Of a stretch of 64,000 nt of DNA, positions 16,424-24,922 are shown piece after piece. The stretch is from Streptomyces broussonetiae (GTDB lineage: Bacteria; Actinomycetota; Actinomycetes; Streptomycetales; Streptomycetaceae), in contig NZ_CP047020.1 in the NCBI RefSeq assembly GCF_009796285.1, forward strand, positions 8,990,001 to 9,054,000, read 5' to 3'. Every line of letters starts with the position of its first letter. The first letter of the stretch is position 1. The translations under genes were made by a program, and so were the position numbers. Below the pieces are notes generated by a model. It was not told the origin of the DNA, made no database searches, and saw nothing but the letters and a program-made list of their open reading frames with translations.

Positions 16424-17449
16424 ATGGATGGCCTCACGCCGACCGCGCTGTCGGCCGGCCAGCTGCCCGAGCTGACCACGGGACGCCTGCTGTCCACCTG
16501 GCAGCTGGACGTCCCCGCGCTGCTCCTGGTCATCGCCCTGGGCGCGCTCTACGGCTGGGGCGTCGCGCGGCTGCGCCGGCGGGGCGAGCCCTGGCCGCCC
16601 GTCCGCGTCGCCGCCTTCACGCTGCTCGGCCTGGGCGGGCTGGTCGTGGCCACCATGTCCGCCCTGGCCGTCTACGACCATGTGCTGTTCTGGCCGGCTG
16701 CCGTGCAGAACGTCCTGCTGGACCTCGTCGCACCCCTGGGCCTGGCCCTCGGTGACCCGCTGCGGCTCGCCATCGAGGCCCTGCCGGAGAACTCCGGCGG
16801 GCGGGTGCGCCGTGCGATGTCCGGCCGCGTGGTGCGCGCGCTGACGTACCCCCTGGTCAGCACGGCGCTGGTGCTGACCACGGAGCTGACGGTGTACTTC
16901 ACGCCGTACTTCGCCACCGCGCTGCGTGTGGGCTGGCTGCACGAGCTGATGTATCTGCACCTGCTCGTGGCAGGCTGCCTCTTCGTCGTACCGATGCTGA
17001 CCCACGAGCAGGCGCTGCCCCGCTGGTGCACCCACCCCGTCCGGGCGGCCCTGGTCTTCCTGGACGGCATCGTCGACGCGGTCCCCGGCGTGGTGGTGAT
17101 GACACACGGCACCCTGATCGCCGGCGCCTGGTACCTGCACCACGCGCCGACCTGGTCCCCGGACGTCCAGCACGACCAGCAGATCGGCGGCGGCGCGATG
17201 CTCAGCATCGCGGAGCTGGTCGCCCTGCCCTTCCTGCTGGCCCTCCTGGTCCAGTGGGCGCGCGCGGAACGGGTCCAGAACGCCGCCCTCGACCGCCGCC
17301 TGGACGCGGAACTCGCTCCCGCCGTCGTGCCCGCGCCCGCCGCGGACCACGCAGCGCAGGCCCCGTCCGCCGAGCGTGTACGGCCCTGGTGGGAGACCGA
17401 ACAGAACGACGTGGCCGCCAGGATCCGGGGGCAGCACCGGGACCAGTGA
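16424..17449 (+). CDS. CtaG-type cytochrome c oxidase assembly protein
   Basis: The 341-residue integral membrane protein has 7 or so helices and CtaG_Cox signatures: ALLLVIALGALYGWGVARLRRRG, SALAVYDHVLFWPAAVQNVLLDLVAPLGLALGDPL, HELMYLHLLVAGCLFVVPML and DAVPGVVVMTHGTLIAG. Such proteins help deliver copper to, or assemble, aa3-type oxidases in Gram-positive bacteria. The C-terminal 60 residues are a soluble, charged tail. The ATG at 16424 follows AAAGGAGG. No oxidase subunits are nearby. The hairpin 35 bases past the stop indicates a monocistronic unit. Confidence 0.85.
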   Translation: MDGLTPTALSAGQLPELTTGRLLSTWQLDVPALLLVIALGALYGWGVARLRRRGEPWPPVRVAAFTLLGLGGLVVATMSALAVYDHVLFWPAAVQNVLLDLVAPLGLALGDPLRLAIEALPENSGGRVRRAMSGRVVRALTYPLVSTALVLTTELTVYFTPYFATALRVGWLHELMYLHLLVAGCLFVVPMLTHEQALPRWCTHPVRAALVFLDGIVDAVPGVVVMTHGTLIAGAWYLHHAPTWSPDVQHDQQIGGGAMLSIAELVALPFLLALLVQWARAERVQNAALDRRLDAELAPAVVPAPAADHAAQAPSAERVRPWWETEQNDVAARIRGQHRDQ

Positions 17450-17484
17450 CCGGCCACGGACACAGGAGGAACCGGATCGCGGCC

Positions 17485-17521
17485 GTGGGGCGGTCGGGGC
17501 ACAGACCCCGACCGGCCCCAC
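17485..17521 (+). terminator. Hairpin terminator after the CtaG-type gene
   Basis: GTGGGGCGGTCGGGG and CCCCGACCGGCCCCAC pair almost perfectly around a CACAGA loop. It lies 35 bases after the stop codon. Confidence 0.7.
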
Positions 17522-17873
17522 GCCCTTGTCCGGCCCGGGCCGTCGCCCGCCGGGCGGGCATGATCACATACGAGCGCGCAGGCCCCGCCGAAGAGCCGGC
17601 ACCCTACGGTCGCCGTGGGGAAAGGCCTGGGCGGGCAGCGGGCCGGACCGTCGCACATCTGGCTCACCGGCCGGACCTGGTCATCATCCTGCCCGACCCC
17701 GGCCACTGGTCGGCCGACGAGCACCTGGGTGAGCCGACCGGGAGGCCCGCTGCGTCCGGCCGCGGCCCCCGCTACGCCCGCCACCAGCCGGACAGCTGCA
17801 CGGAAACCGGCTTGCGGGCACAGCCGTCGCACACGGCGACTTCCTGATCGTCGACCTCGCCGGCACCGATCGT
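17522..17873. other. Gene-free stretch, possible eroded coding remnant
   Basis: About 350 bp between the CtaG terminator and the convergent LysR gene. On the plus strand, short segments such as HRPDLVIILPDPGHWSADE and, after a shift, LAGTAVAHGDFLIVDLAGTD look protein-like with normal Streptomyces codon bias. They do not join into one frame and have no recognisable family. Nothing else was identified. Confidence 0.3.
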
Positions 17874-18824
17874 CTAGCGCATCGTCAGTTTCGCGTGGTC
17901 GGTGTCCGGCAGCCAGTCGCGCCGGGGGGAGTACTCGAGCCAGCGGCGGGTGCGGCCGGTCTCGGCGAAGCCGCGCAGCAGGGCGTCGAGCAGCGGGTGG
18001 CGGTAGGAGTCGTGCCAGGCCAGCGACCACGCGTACAGCGGGGTGGGATCGACCAACGGCACACTGCGCAGGCCCGCGTGGTCGGGCAGCGGAGCGTCGG
18101 CGGGGAAGAGGGTGAAACCTTCGCCGTCGGCGCGGACGTGCTGCAGGAGATGGTCCAGGCCCAGGTTGGGGCCGTCGTGCCGACGTGTGATGCGGAACTC
18201 GTCGGCGAAGCGGCGCAGGAAGTCCAGGCGGCTCAGTGCGGCCGGGCTCCACAGCACGCTGTCGCGCAGATCTGCCGGGGTGAGCGCGTCGGCGCCCGCC
18301 AGCGGATGGGACGGGCCGAGCAGCACGTCGACGGGTTCCAGCCGTACCAGCCGCTGGGTCAGCCCCGCGTCCCGTCCGTCCGGCAGCGGATGCACACGGC
18401 CGAATCCCAGGTCGGTCCCGCCGCGCGACAGCGCCTGTGCGACGGACGGCCAGTCGCGGCCCGGGCCCGGCTCCCAGCGCACCGGGCCGGACGCCTGAAC
18501 GGCCGCGGCGACGGTGCGCATCGGCGCGTACAGATGCCCCCAGGTGTCGATCCGTACGGCCGCTCCGGCGCCCGTCACCGCCGCGACCGCACGTTCCCCC
18601 GCCGCGAGCGCCTCCCGCGCGGCCGGCAGGAACCGCTCGCCCGCCTCGCTCAACCGCACACCGCCCTGCCGCTCGAAGAGCCGGACGGCGAGCAACCCCT
18701 CCAGCCGGACAATGCGTTTGGACAGTGCCTGCTGGCTGGTGCCCAACTCTTCGGCGGCCCGCCCGAAGTGCAGGGTGTCGGCGGTGGTGACGAAGGTGCG
18801 GACCAGGGCGAGGTCGAGATCCAT
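17874..18824 (-). CDS. LysR-family transcriptional regulator
   Basis: The 316-residue protein begins MDLDLALVRTFVTTADTLHF with the winged helix-turn-helix FGRAAEELGTSQQALSKRIVRLEGLLAVRLFERQGG, followed by a ligand-binding domain of two alpha/beta lobes. The ATG at 18824 is preferred because the family signature begins there; longer reading frames exist upstream. It is divergent from the oxidoreductase gene at 18965 and a GTTGTCG-type palindrome lies between, so it probably controls the oxidoreductase/SnoaL/NmrA group in response to a small molecule. Confidence 0.88.
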   Translation of the reverse strand: MDLDLALVRTFVTTADTLHFGRAAEELGTSQQALSKRIVRLEGLLAVRLFERQGGVRLSEAGERFLPAAREALAAGERAVAAVTGAGAAVRIDTWGHLYAPMRTVAAAVQASGPVRWEPGPGRDWPSVAQALSRGGTDLGFGRVHPLPDGRDAGLTQRLVRLEPVDVLLGPSHPLAGADALTPADLRDSVLWSPAALSRLDFLRRFADEFRITRRHDGPNLGLDHLLQHVRADGEGFTLFPADAPLPDHAGLRSVPLVDPTPLYAWSLAWHDSYRHPLLDALLRGFAETGRTRRWLEYSPRRDWLPDTDHAKLTMR

Positions 18825-18839
18825 GCCGCTGACCTTATG

Positions 18840-18858
18840 CGACAACACAGGGTTGTCG
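18840..18858. promoter_or_regulatory. Candidate LysR operator palindrome
   Basis: CGACAAC and GTTGTCG are separated by 5 bases, directly upstream of the LysR start and 106 bp before the divergent gene. A further GGTTGTTGGCC lies about 20 bp downstream. Binding by the LysR product is inferred from position. Confidence 0.45.
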
Positions 18859-18964
18859 GCCCGGCGGTCCGGTTGTTGGCCGGGCCTACGCCCCTGCCGG
18901 TCAGATGGTCTTCGACGCCACACCGACCGACGGCCCCCAGGGGCCGACAAGGAGGACGACAACG

Positions 18965-19885
18965 ATGAAGGCCTTCGTACCGACCGGGGACCCCGCAGAG
19001 CCGGTCGTGCTCGCCGATGTCGCCGAGCCGACGCCCGGCCCCGACGAAGCGCTCGTGAAGGTCGAGGCGTTCTCCGTCAACCGGGGCGAGACCTTCAGGC
19101 TGGAACAGCCCGTCCCGGGTGAACGGCCCGGAAAGGACATCGCCGGACTGGTGGTGCAGCCGGCCGCGGACGGGAGCGGACCGTCGGGGATCACCCGGGT
19201 GGTCGGCCACCCCATGTCGGGTGGCTGGGCCGAGTACGTGGCCGTGCCGACCGGCGCGCTCGCCGAGCTGCCCGACAGCGTCAGCACCCATCAGGGCGCG
19301 GCGCTGCCCCTGGCCGGGCTCACCGCGCTGCGGTTGCTGCGCACGGCCGGGCCCGTCCTGGGACGCCGGATCCTGCTGACGGGCGCGTCCGGGGGAGTGG
19401 GCCACTACGTCACCGAACTCGCGGCGGCCGCCGGGGCCGAGGTCACCGCGGTGACCCGGGACGCCGAACGCGGCGCCCGGCTCGCCGAACTCGGCGCCGC
19501 CGACATCGTCCACGACGTCGCCGACGCCCAAGGCCCTTACGACATCGTGCTGGAGTCGACCGGTGGCCAGGCGCTCGCCACCGCCCTGGCCCGGCTCGCC
19601 CGGCGCGGCACACTCGTCTGGTTCGGGCAGGCCAGCCGCACACCGGCCACGCTCGACTTCTTCGACTTCTTCGCCGGCCCCGAATCGGCCGTCGTCCGGC
19701 ACTTCCACTACCTCGACGCCGACACCCGCCTGGACGACGACCTGGCCACGCTGGTCCGGCTGACCGCCGAGGGCCGACTGCATCCGGAGATGGGCCGCGT
19801 CACGGACTGGGCCGGCACCGCAACTGCTCTCACCGACCTGCGCGAGCGGCGTATCCGCGGCAAGGCTGTCCTCACCCTGTCCTGA
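18965..19885 (+). CDS. Zinc-free medium-chain alcohol dehydrogenase/quinone reductase family oxidoreductase
   Basis: A 306-residue MDR enzyme: MKAFVPTGDPAEPVVLADV, VEAFSVNRGETFRL, GKDIAGLVVQPAADGSGP, VGHPMSGGWAEYVAV, and the nucleotide-binding loop RRILLTGASGGVGHYVTELAAAAGA near 143. No zinc ligands are visible. It probably uses NADPH on an enone or quinone. The ATG follows AAGGAGG. It leads a run of three genes on the same strand, with 50 and 134 bp gaps, and is divergent from a LysR regulator. Confidence 0.87.
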   Translation: MKAFVPTGDPAEPVVLADVAEPTPGPDEALVKVEAFSVNRGETFRLEQPVPGERPGKDIAGLVVQPAADGSGPSGITRVVGHPMSGGWAEYVAVPTGALAELPDSVSTHQGAALPLAGLTALRLLRTAGPVLGRRILLTGASGGVGHYVTELAAAAGAEVTAVTRDAERGARLAELGAADIVHDVADAQGPYDIVLESTGGQALATALARLARRGTLVWFGQASRTPATLDFFDFFAGPESAVVRHFHYLDADTRLDDDLATLVRLTAEGRLHPEMGRVTDWAGTATALTDLRERRIRGKAVLTLS

Positions 19886-19935
19886 ACCACCTGACCACGC
19901 ACACACAACGACAACCGCACCAAGGGAGTACGACC

Positions 19936-20370
19936 ATGACCACCACCGACCCCAGGGCCGTCGTCATCCGCTACGTCGAGGCCGTTCGTGACGGCGACGT
20001 GGACGTCATCCACGACAGCTTCGCCGAGGACGTCACCTGGCACTACCCGGGCGACCTGCCCATCTCCAAGGTGTGGCGCGGCCGGGACCGGGTCATCGAC
20101 GAGTTCCTCGGCAGCATGGGCCCGGTCCTCGTGCCGGGCACCCTCGAGATAGAGCTGGTGAGCACACTCGCCGAGGACGACCGCGTGGTGGCCGAATGGA
20201 CCTCCAGGGCCAGGACCGTGTACGGCGGCACCTACGACAACCGCTGCCTCGGCATCTACACCGTCCGTGACGGCAGGATCACCTCCGTCGTCGAGTACGC
20301 CGACACCCACCACGTGGCCACCACCCTCTTCCCCGGCCACGGCACCGGCCGACGGACCGACGCCGAGTGA
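19936..20370 (+). CDS. SnoaL-like / nuclear transport factor 2 fold protein
   Basis: The 144-residue cone-fold protein shows VIRYVEAVRDGDVDVIHDSFAEDVTWHYPGDLPISKVWRGRDRVIDEFL and the late block DRVVAEWTSRARTVYGGTYDNRCLGIYTVRDGRITSVVEYADTHHV, typical of the SnoaL/ketosteroid isomerase-like group. Such proteins are isomerases, cyclases or simply binding proteins; the substrate cannot be named. The ATG follows AAGGGAG. It probably shares a transcript with the oxidoreductase upstream. Confidence 0.85.
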   Translation: MTTTDPRAVVIRYVEAVRDGDVDVIHDSFAEDVTWHYPGDLPISKVWRGRDRVIDEFLGSMGPVLVPGTLEIELVSTLAEDDRVVAEWTSRARTVYGGTYDNRCLGIYTVRDGRITSVVEYADTHHVATTLFPGHGTGRRTDAE

Positions 20371-20504
20371 GTCCGCCCTCGACGCCGGGCGACCTGCACG
20401 ATCGCAGGAGTCGACCGCCGCCGGGAAGGTGTGCGCGTACCGGGCGACTACCGTTCCGACAGGCACCCAGCAGCAGAACCGGCACCCCAGCAAGGAGAAC
20501 CACG

Positions 20505-21377
20505 ATGGCTTCCGCCCAGGTCACCTACGCCGTCACCGGTGCAACCGGCCGCCTGGGCGGACGCATCGCCCGCCGCCTGGCCGCCGCCGGAATTCCGCAG
20601 ACCCTCCTGGCCCGCACCCCGGCCCGCGCCCCCGAACTGCCCGGCGCCACCGCCGTACCCGGCGCCTACGGCGACCACGACGCCCTCGCGCGGTCCCTGC
20701 GCGGCACCGACCGTGTCCTGATGGTCTCCGCCTCGGAGTCGCCCGACCGCGTCCAGCAGCACCGCACCTTCATCGACGCCGCGGCCCGGTCAGGCGTCGC
20801 ACATCTGGTGTACATCTCCTTCTGCGGTGCCGCGCCCGATGCGACCTTCACCCTGGCCCGCGACCACTGGCACACCGAACAGCACATCCGGGCCAGTGGC
20901 GTACCGTTCACCTTTCTCCGGGACAACCTCTACGCCGACTTCATGACCGGCCTCGTGGGCGACGACGGTGCCATCCGCGGCCCCGCCGGGGACGGCCGGG
21001 CCGCCGTGGTCGCCCAGGACGACATCGCGGACGCCGCCGTCGCGGTGCTGCGCGATCCGGGCCCGCACGACGGTCGCGCCTACGAGCTGACCGGTCCCCA
21101 GGCACTCACCCTCACCGACGTGGCGGCCACGATCACCGAGATCACCGGGCGCCCCGTCACGTATGTGCCGGAGACGATCGAGGAGGCCTACGCCTCGCGC
21201 GCGGGCTACGGCGCCCCCGACTGGCAACTCGACGCCTGGGTCTCCACGTACACGGCGATCGCGGACGGCTCGCTCGCCGGGGTGAGCACCGCCGTCGAGG
21301 ATCTGACCGGTCACCCGGCAACCGCACTGGAGCAGGTACTGCTGCGGGACGGGACCGCCCCGGTGCCCGAGGCGTAG
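20505..21377 (+). CDS. NmrA-like NAD(P)-binding SDR-type protein
   Basis: The 290-residue protein starts with an atypical SDR Rossmann motif, YAVTGATGRLGGRIARRLAAAG (GxxGxxG), then VYISFCGAAPDATFTLARDHWHTEQHIRASGVPFTFLRDNLYADFM. The catalytic YxxxK of classical SDRs is absent, as in NmrA/QOR2-type members that sense redox state or reduce quinones. The ATG follows CAAGGAGAA. As third gene of the LysR-flanked group it may act in the same quinone or enone metabolism. Confidence 0.85.
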   Translation: MASAQVTYAVTGATGRLGGRIARRLAAAGIPQTLLARTPARAPELPGATAVPGAYGDHDALARSLRGTDRVLMVSASESPDRVQQHRTFIDAAARSGVAHLVYISFCGAAPDATFTLARDHWHTEQHIRASGVPFTFLRDNLYADFMTGLVGDDGAIRGPAGDGRAAVVAQDDIADAAVAVLRDPGPHDGRAYELTGPQALTLTDVAATITEITGRPVTYVPETIEEAYASRAGYGAPDWQLDAWVSTYTAIADGSLAGVSTAVEDLTGHPATALEQVLLRDGTAPVPEA

Positions 21378-21388
21378 GAAGCCGTTCG

Positions 21389-21604
21389 CTAGTCGGCTTC
21401 GCGCTCCAGCACGCGCCGGGCCGCCTCGGCCTCCGCCGCCGGTGGGGACAGCTCGTCGAGGGTGTCCAGCTCGTCGTCCGCCTCCAGTTCGCGTTCCCAG
21501 GCCGCCGCCAGCCGTTCCTGCTCCTGGCGCGGCTTGGCGTCGATCGCCTCCCGGTGTCCCGGGTCCAGGGCCGTCAGGAATCGTTCGACCGAGTCCGCCG
21601 CCAT
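21389..21604 (-). CDS. Small acidic protein of unknown function
   Basis: A 71-residue protein (MAADSVERFLTALDPGH and later DDELDTLDELSPPAAEAEAARRVLERE) with 22 or so acidic residues, predicted fully helical. ATG 21604 has AAGGAGC 9 bases upstream, which supports the start. I do not recognise a family; proteins of this kind are common hypothetical proteins in Streptomyces. Confidence 0.6.
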   Translation of the reverse strand: MAADSVERFLTALDPGHREAIDAKPRQEQERLAAAWERELEADDELDTLDELSPPAAEAEAARRVLEREAD

Positions 21605-21867
21605 ACCGTGCTCCTTGTCGTGGGGAAAGTGACTGCCACTCCTGGCCCAGCATGGCCACTCAGACCCGCGCCGAGGGCCCGACACCACCTGGAAACACCC
21701 TGTTGGCCCCGCCCCTCACCTCGCCGCCGAGGCCGTCCGCACCCCTTCAACTCCAGTGGGGCAAAACGCCATTGGCCTGACAAGACGCGGGAAGGCCCGG
21801 GAAGAACCGAGGTGAATCGAGATGAAACGACACGAACCCAGCAGGGCTGACACAGCAGCTGTGCCCG

Positions 21868-22353
21868 CTACGAGGCCGTCCGACCGGCTCGGCGTGCCGC
21901 TACGGCCATGACGAGGACGGAGGTCAGGGTGATTCCGGCGCCGACGTAGAGCGGGGCGGTGCAGCCGAACCCGGCGGTGATGGCCAGGCCGCCGAGCCAG
22001 GCGCCGAGGGCGTTGCCGACGTTGGAAGCGGACACGTTGGCGCTGGCGGCCAGGGCCGCGCCGTGGGCGAAGTCGGTGACGCGAGTGATCATGCCGGGGA
22101 CGCCGGCGAACCCGGACAGGCCCAGCAGGAACACGAGGATCACCGACGCGATGGCGCTGCGGGCCAGCAGTCCGAATACGGTCATGGAGCCGGCGAGCGC
22201 GGCCGTCGGTACGAGGCCGATCACGCCGAGCGGGACACCCAAGTCGGCCGCGACCGAGGTGAGTTCGGGCTGGATGGCGTAGTTGTTCGCGATCGCCGAG
22301 CCGGCTATGGAGGCAAGCAGGAGCGTGTCGCCGCGGGGAAGCGGGCGCGTCAC
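21868..22353 (-). pseudogene. MFS transporter gene with a large internal in-frame deletion
   Basis: The open frame (161 codons from GTG 22353) joins two ends of a drug-efflux-type MFS protein. The start, LLASIAGSAIANNYAIQPELTSVAADLG, VIGLVPTAALAGSM, is helices 1-2. From GLLARSAIASVILVFLLGLSGFAGVPGM it is the region of helices 9-12, ending LYVGAGITLTSVLVMAVAARRAG. About six helices and some 230 residues are missing, so it cannot be a working 12-helix carrier. Its GTG overlaps the stop of the XRE-cupin gene (GTGA), the normal arrangement for a regulator-transporter operon. A half-size new protein is possible but unlikely. Confidence 0.65.
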
Positions 22354-22940
22354 GGTGTGATGACGCGGGTGAGGACGACGGCGTACCGGCATTCGGTGTC
22401 GGTGGTGTTGGCGAAGACGCGCTCGGCGGGCTCGCCCAGTTCGAGGCTGTCGCCCGCGGTGAGTTCGTGGACCGTGTCGCCGTCATGGAAGGTCAGGCGG
22501 CCGTCCAGGACCCAGACGACCTGCCGCACGAAGGCGAAGGTGGCGGCCGGGTACGGCACCCGGGCGCCGGCGGGCAGGCGGATCTCGGCGATCTCCGCGG
22601 GGAAGTGCGGGCCGGTGATCTGGCGGCGCCGGTAACCGGTCGCGGGGTCGCGCCACTCGGGCGTGTCCGCGGGGCGGCGCACACCCTGCCCGCCCTCGGT
22701 GTCCTCCTGAGCCCCTTCGGCCAGTGCGAGCAGGGAGGCGACGCTGAGCCGGAACGCCGCGGACAGCTTGCCGAGGACGACGGCGGTGGGGCTGCTCTCG
22801 GCGCGTTCGATCCGGCTGATCATCGCCTGCGACACGCCGGAGGCGTTGGCGAGCTGGGCCAGGGTCCACCGGCGCCGCTCCCGTTCGGTGCGGATGCGGG
22901 CGGCGATCTGCCCCACCAGGGGATCTACTATGTTGGACAT
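22350..22940 (-). CDS. XRE-family regulator with C-terminal cupin domain
   Basis: A 196-residue protein: helix-turn-helix RRRWTLAQLANASGVSQAMISRIERAESSPTAVVLGKLSAAFRLSVASLL at 20-75, then a cupin (FVRQVVWVLDGRLTFHDGDTVHELTAGDSLELGEPAERVFANTT). This XRE-cupin class senses small ligands such as amino acids or amines. ATG 22940 (MSNIVDPLVGQIAARIR) faces the GNAT gene, and the two start codons overlap on opposite strands. It is coupled to the deleted MFS gene. Confidence 0.88.
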   Translation of the reverse strand: MSNIVDPLVGQIAARIRTERERRRWTLAQLANASGVSQAMISRIERAESSPTAVVLGKLSAAFRLSVASLLALAEGAQEDTEGGQGVRRPADTPEWRDPATGYRRRQITGPHFPAEIAEIRLPAGARVPYPAATFAFVRQVVWVLDGRLTFHDGDTVHELTAGDSLELGEPAERVFANTTDTECRYAVVLTRVITP

Positions 22941-23460
22941 GGCTTCAATATACGCAAGAGACCCTGTTGTCGTGAAGGTGCGCCGCGCCCGGCCCGCTGA
23001 CGTGGCGGCCGTCCGCGCGATCCGCAACCACGCGATCGAGCACTCGACGGCCCTGTGGACCGGGACCCCGCAGTCCCCCGACGAGGCCGCCGGCTGGCTG
23101 GCCGGACATCTGGAGCGCGGCTCGGCGTTCGTGGCCGAGGCCGACGGCGAGGTGGCCGGATTCGCGGTCTACGGTCCGTGGCGGGCGCTGGACGGATACC
23201 GGCACACGGTGGAGGACTCGGTCTACGTCCGCGAGGGGCGGCACGGACTCGGCATCGGCTCCGCGCTGCTGGGCGCCCTGATCAGCGCGGCGCGCGAATC
23301 GGGTCATCACGTGATGATCGCCGGTATCGAGGCCGAGAACGCCTCCTCGGTCCGGCTGCACGAACGGTTCGGGTTCCAGCACGTGGGTACGGTGGCGGAG
23401 GTCGGCACCAAGTTCGGCCGCTGGCTCGACCTGACGCTCATGCGCCTGCCCCTGACCTGA
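22939..23460 (+). CDS. GNAT N-acetyltransferase of the phosphinothricin/methionine sulfoximine type
   Basis: The 173-residue protein has VRRARPADVAAVRAIRNHAIEHSTALWTG, then SVYVREGRHGLGIGSALLGALISAA (acetyl-CoA loop R/Q-x-x-G-x-G), IAGIEAENASSVRLHERFGFQHVGTVAEVGTKFGRWLDL. This matches the Pat/MddA/YncA subgroup, which acetylates glutamate analogues and related amines. ATG 22939 overlaps the divergent XRE start; GTG 22972 (VKVRRARP) is an alternative. The resistance phenotype is not provable from sequence. Confidence 0.83.
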   Translation: MASIYARDPVVVKVRRARPADVAAVRAIRNHAIEHSTALWTGTPQSPDEAAGWLAGHLERGSAFVAEADGEVAGFAVYGPWRALDGYRHTVEDSVYVREGRHGLGIGSALLGALISAARESGHHVMIAGIEAENASSVRLHERFGFQHVGTVAEVGTKFGRWLDLTLMRLPLT

Positions 23461-23526
23461 ACCGGGCCGCACCACCCGCCCGTCGCACCGGCAGCCGTGC
23501 CGGTCGCCAGGTGGTGGCCGGGCGTT

Positions 23527-23733
23527 CAACAGCAGCTGAGTGCCTGGGGCCACGGCCCGCGCGAGCACGGCGGGCGTCGACGGCCGAGTGGCCGGCTCCT
23601 CCCGCCACAGCCGCGGGGTACGGCGCAGCCCGGCCCCCGGCAGGCCCACGGCGGAGAGGGCGACTCGTGCGCGGCGGGCCCGCAGGAAGCTCGCCCGTTC
23701 GCTTTTCGTGCCCGTGCGCAGCTCACCTGCCAT
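23527..23733 (-). pseudogene. Remnant of an MmyB/XRE-type helix-turn-helix regulator
   Basis: From ATG 23733 the frame reads TKSERASFLRARRARVALSAVGLPG and LRRTPRLWREE, the conserved start of MmyB-type regulators (ERadFLRtRRaRl...GLP...RRtPGLRREEvA). The helix-turn-helix core that should follow is missing and the text passes to unrelated residues. No intact downstream ligand domain is present. I infer a truncated gene. Confidence 0.55.
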
Positions 23734-23803
23734 ACGGTCGAACGGTGCTCCTTGCCGAGGTGCGCCCCGCCGCCCCTTCCTTCAGGCCCGCCGCCGGCAT
23801 TGC

Positions 23804-24922
23804 CTACTTGGGCTGTGCCGGGATCCGGGTGCTCACCCGGTAGCCGCCGTCGGAGGTCGGGCCGGAGGAGAACGTGCCGTGCAGGATCTCGGAGCGTTCC
23901 CTCAGCCCGACCAGGCCCTGTTGTGACCCGGGCAACGGCAGGGAGGGCCGGGTGGGTCGGCTGTTGGTGATCGTGACGCCGACGTCGTCGCCGTCCCGCC
24001 ACAGCTCCACGGTCGCGCCGGCTCCGGGGGCGTGCTTGCGCACGTTCGTCAGGGCCTCCTGCACGGTGCGGTAGATCGCCCGCTGGGCCGGCGTGCTGAT
24101 CGCGTCGGGCAGCCGGCCGGTCAGCTCCGCGTCGATGCCGCTCGTCGCGACCAGCCTGCGGATGTCGGCCAGCGTGGGCTGTGGTGTCAGCTCCGTGGCA
24201 CGGCCGCCGGAAGCGCGCAGCAGGGTGACCATGTTCCGCAGTTCGTCGAGCGTGGAGACGCTCAGCGAACGGATGGTGCGTGCGGCCTGGCGGGCCTCGG
24301 TGTCCTTCGCCGCCACCTGAAGCGCGCCGGCCTGGACGGCGATCAGGCTGACCTGATGCGACACGACGTCGTGCATCTCCCGGGCGAGCTGCGCGCGTTC
24401 GCGGGCCAGGACGGCCTGGGCGTGCAGTGCCCGCTCGTGCTCCCTCGCCTCCTCGATCTCGGCCAGGCGCTGCGACAAGTCCCGCCGCACCTGGACCAGT
24501 TGTCCGAGCAGCACAGGGGCGGCCGTGCCCGCCAGCGTGTAGACGAACTGGATCAGCGTCCAGGTACGGTCGCGGGATTCGGGGTCGTGCCACGGCCAGG
24601 GCGCGGCGGAGGCGGCCGCCACCAGCACGGCGCACGCGGCAAGCAGGCGGCGGTCGCGCGACCGTTCGGCCAGCGCGAACAGGGCCGCGAGCGGGGCGAC
24701 GACGAGGTCCGCCACCAGCGTGCCCGGCACCGTGAGCAGGACCACGACGAACGGGAGGTGGCGTCGAAGCGTGAGGGCGGCACACGCCAGACCGGCGAGG
24801 GCCACCGCCGACCACGAGGTGTCCCAGACCGCGAGCCAGGCGTCCCCGGTCGCGACGGCGACGAGCCCCGCGTCGGCCAGGGCTGCCGGAACCCGTGCCC
24901 GGCTCGCGCGAAGGCCCCTCAC
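23804..24922 (-). CDS. Two-component sensor histidine kinase, HisKA_3 (NarL-partner) type
   Basis: The 372-residue protein has 4-5 N-terminal membrane helices (residues 15-155), a coiled linker, the dimerisation box ARERAQLAREMHDVVSHQVSLIAVQAGAL with the phospho-acceptor His in REMHD, and a HATPase (EALTNVRKHAPGA N-box, GLVGLRERSEIL G2-box). It autophosphorylates and passes phosphate to the response regulator encoded 4 bp overlapping upstream. No extracellular sensor loop is evident, so a membrane or envelope signal is likely. The order regulator then kinase on one strand indicates one operon. Confidence 0.9.
   Translation of the reverse strand: MRGLRASRARVPAALADAGLVAVATGDAWLAVWDTSWSAVALAGLACAALTLRRHLPFVVVLLTVPGTLVADLVVAPLAALFALAERSRDRRLLAACAVLVAAASAAPWPWHDPESRDRTWTLIQFVYTLAGTAAPVLLGQLVQVRRDLSQRLAEIEEAREHERALHAQAVLARERAQLAREMHDVVSHQVSLIAVQAGALQVAAKDTEARQAARTIRSLSVSTLDELRNMVTLLRASGGRATELTPQPTLADIRRLVATSGIDAELTGRLPDAISTPAQRAIYRTVQEALTNVRKHAPGAGATVELWRDGDDVGVTITNSRPTRPSLPLPGSQQGLVGLRERSEILHGTFSSGPTSDGGYRVSTRIPAQPK

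Noticed and set aside
13838..17521. A very long minus-strand open frame (over 1,200 codons) opposite the Mg2+ operon and CtaG
   Set aside because: It is the antisense shadow of plus-strand genes with clear domains; high GC removes stops. Composition is Gly/Arg/Asp repetitive with no fold.
17615..18115. Plus-strand frames running from the CtaG terminator into the LysR gene
   Set aside because: They overlap the coding strand of LysR and have low-complexity Arg/Pro/Ala text. Only the first part was kept as a possible remnant.
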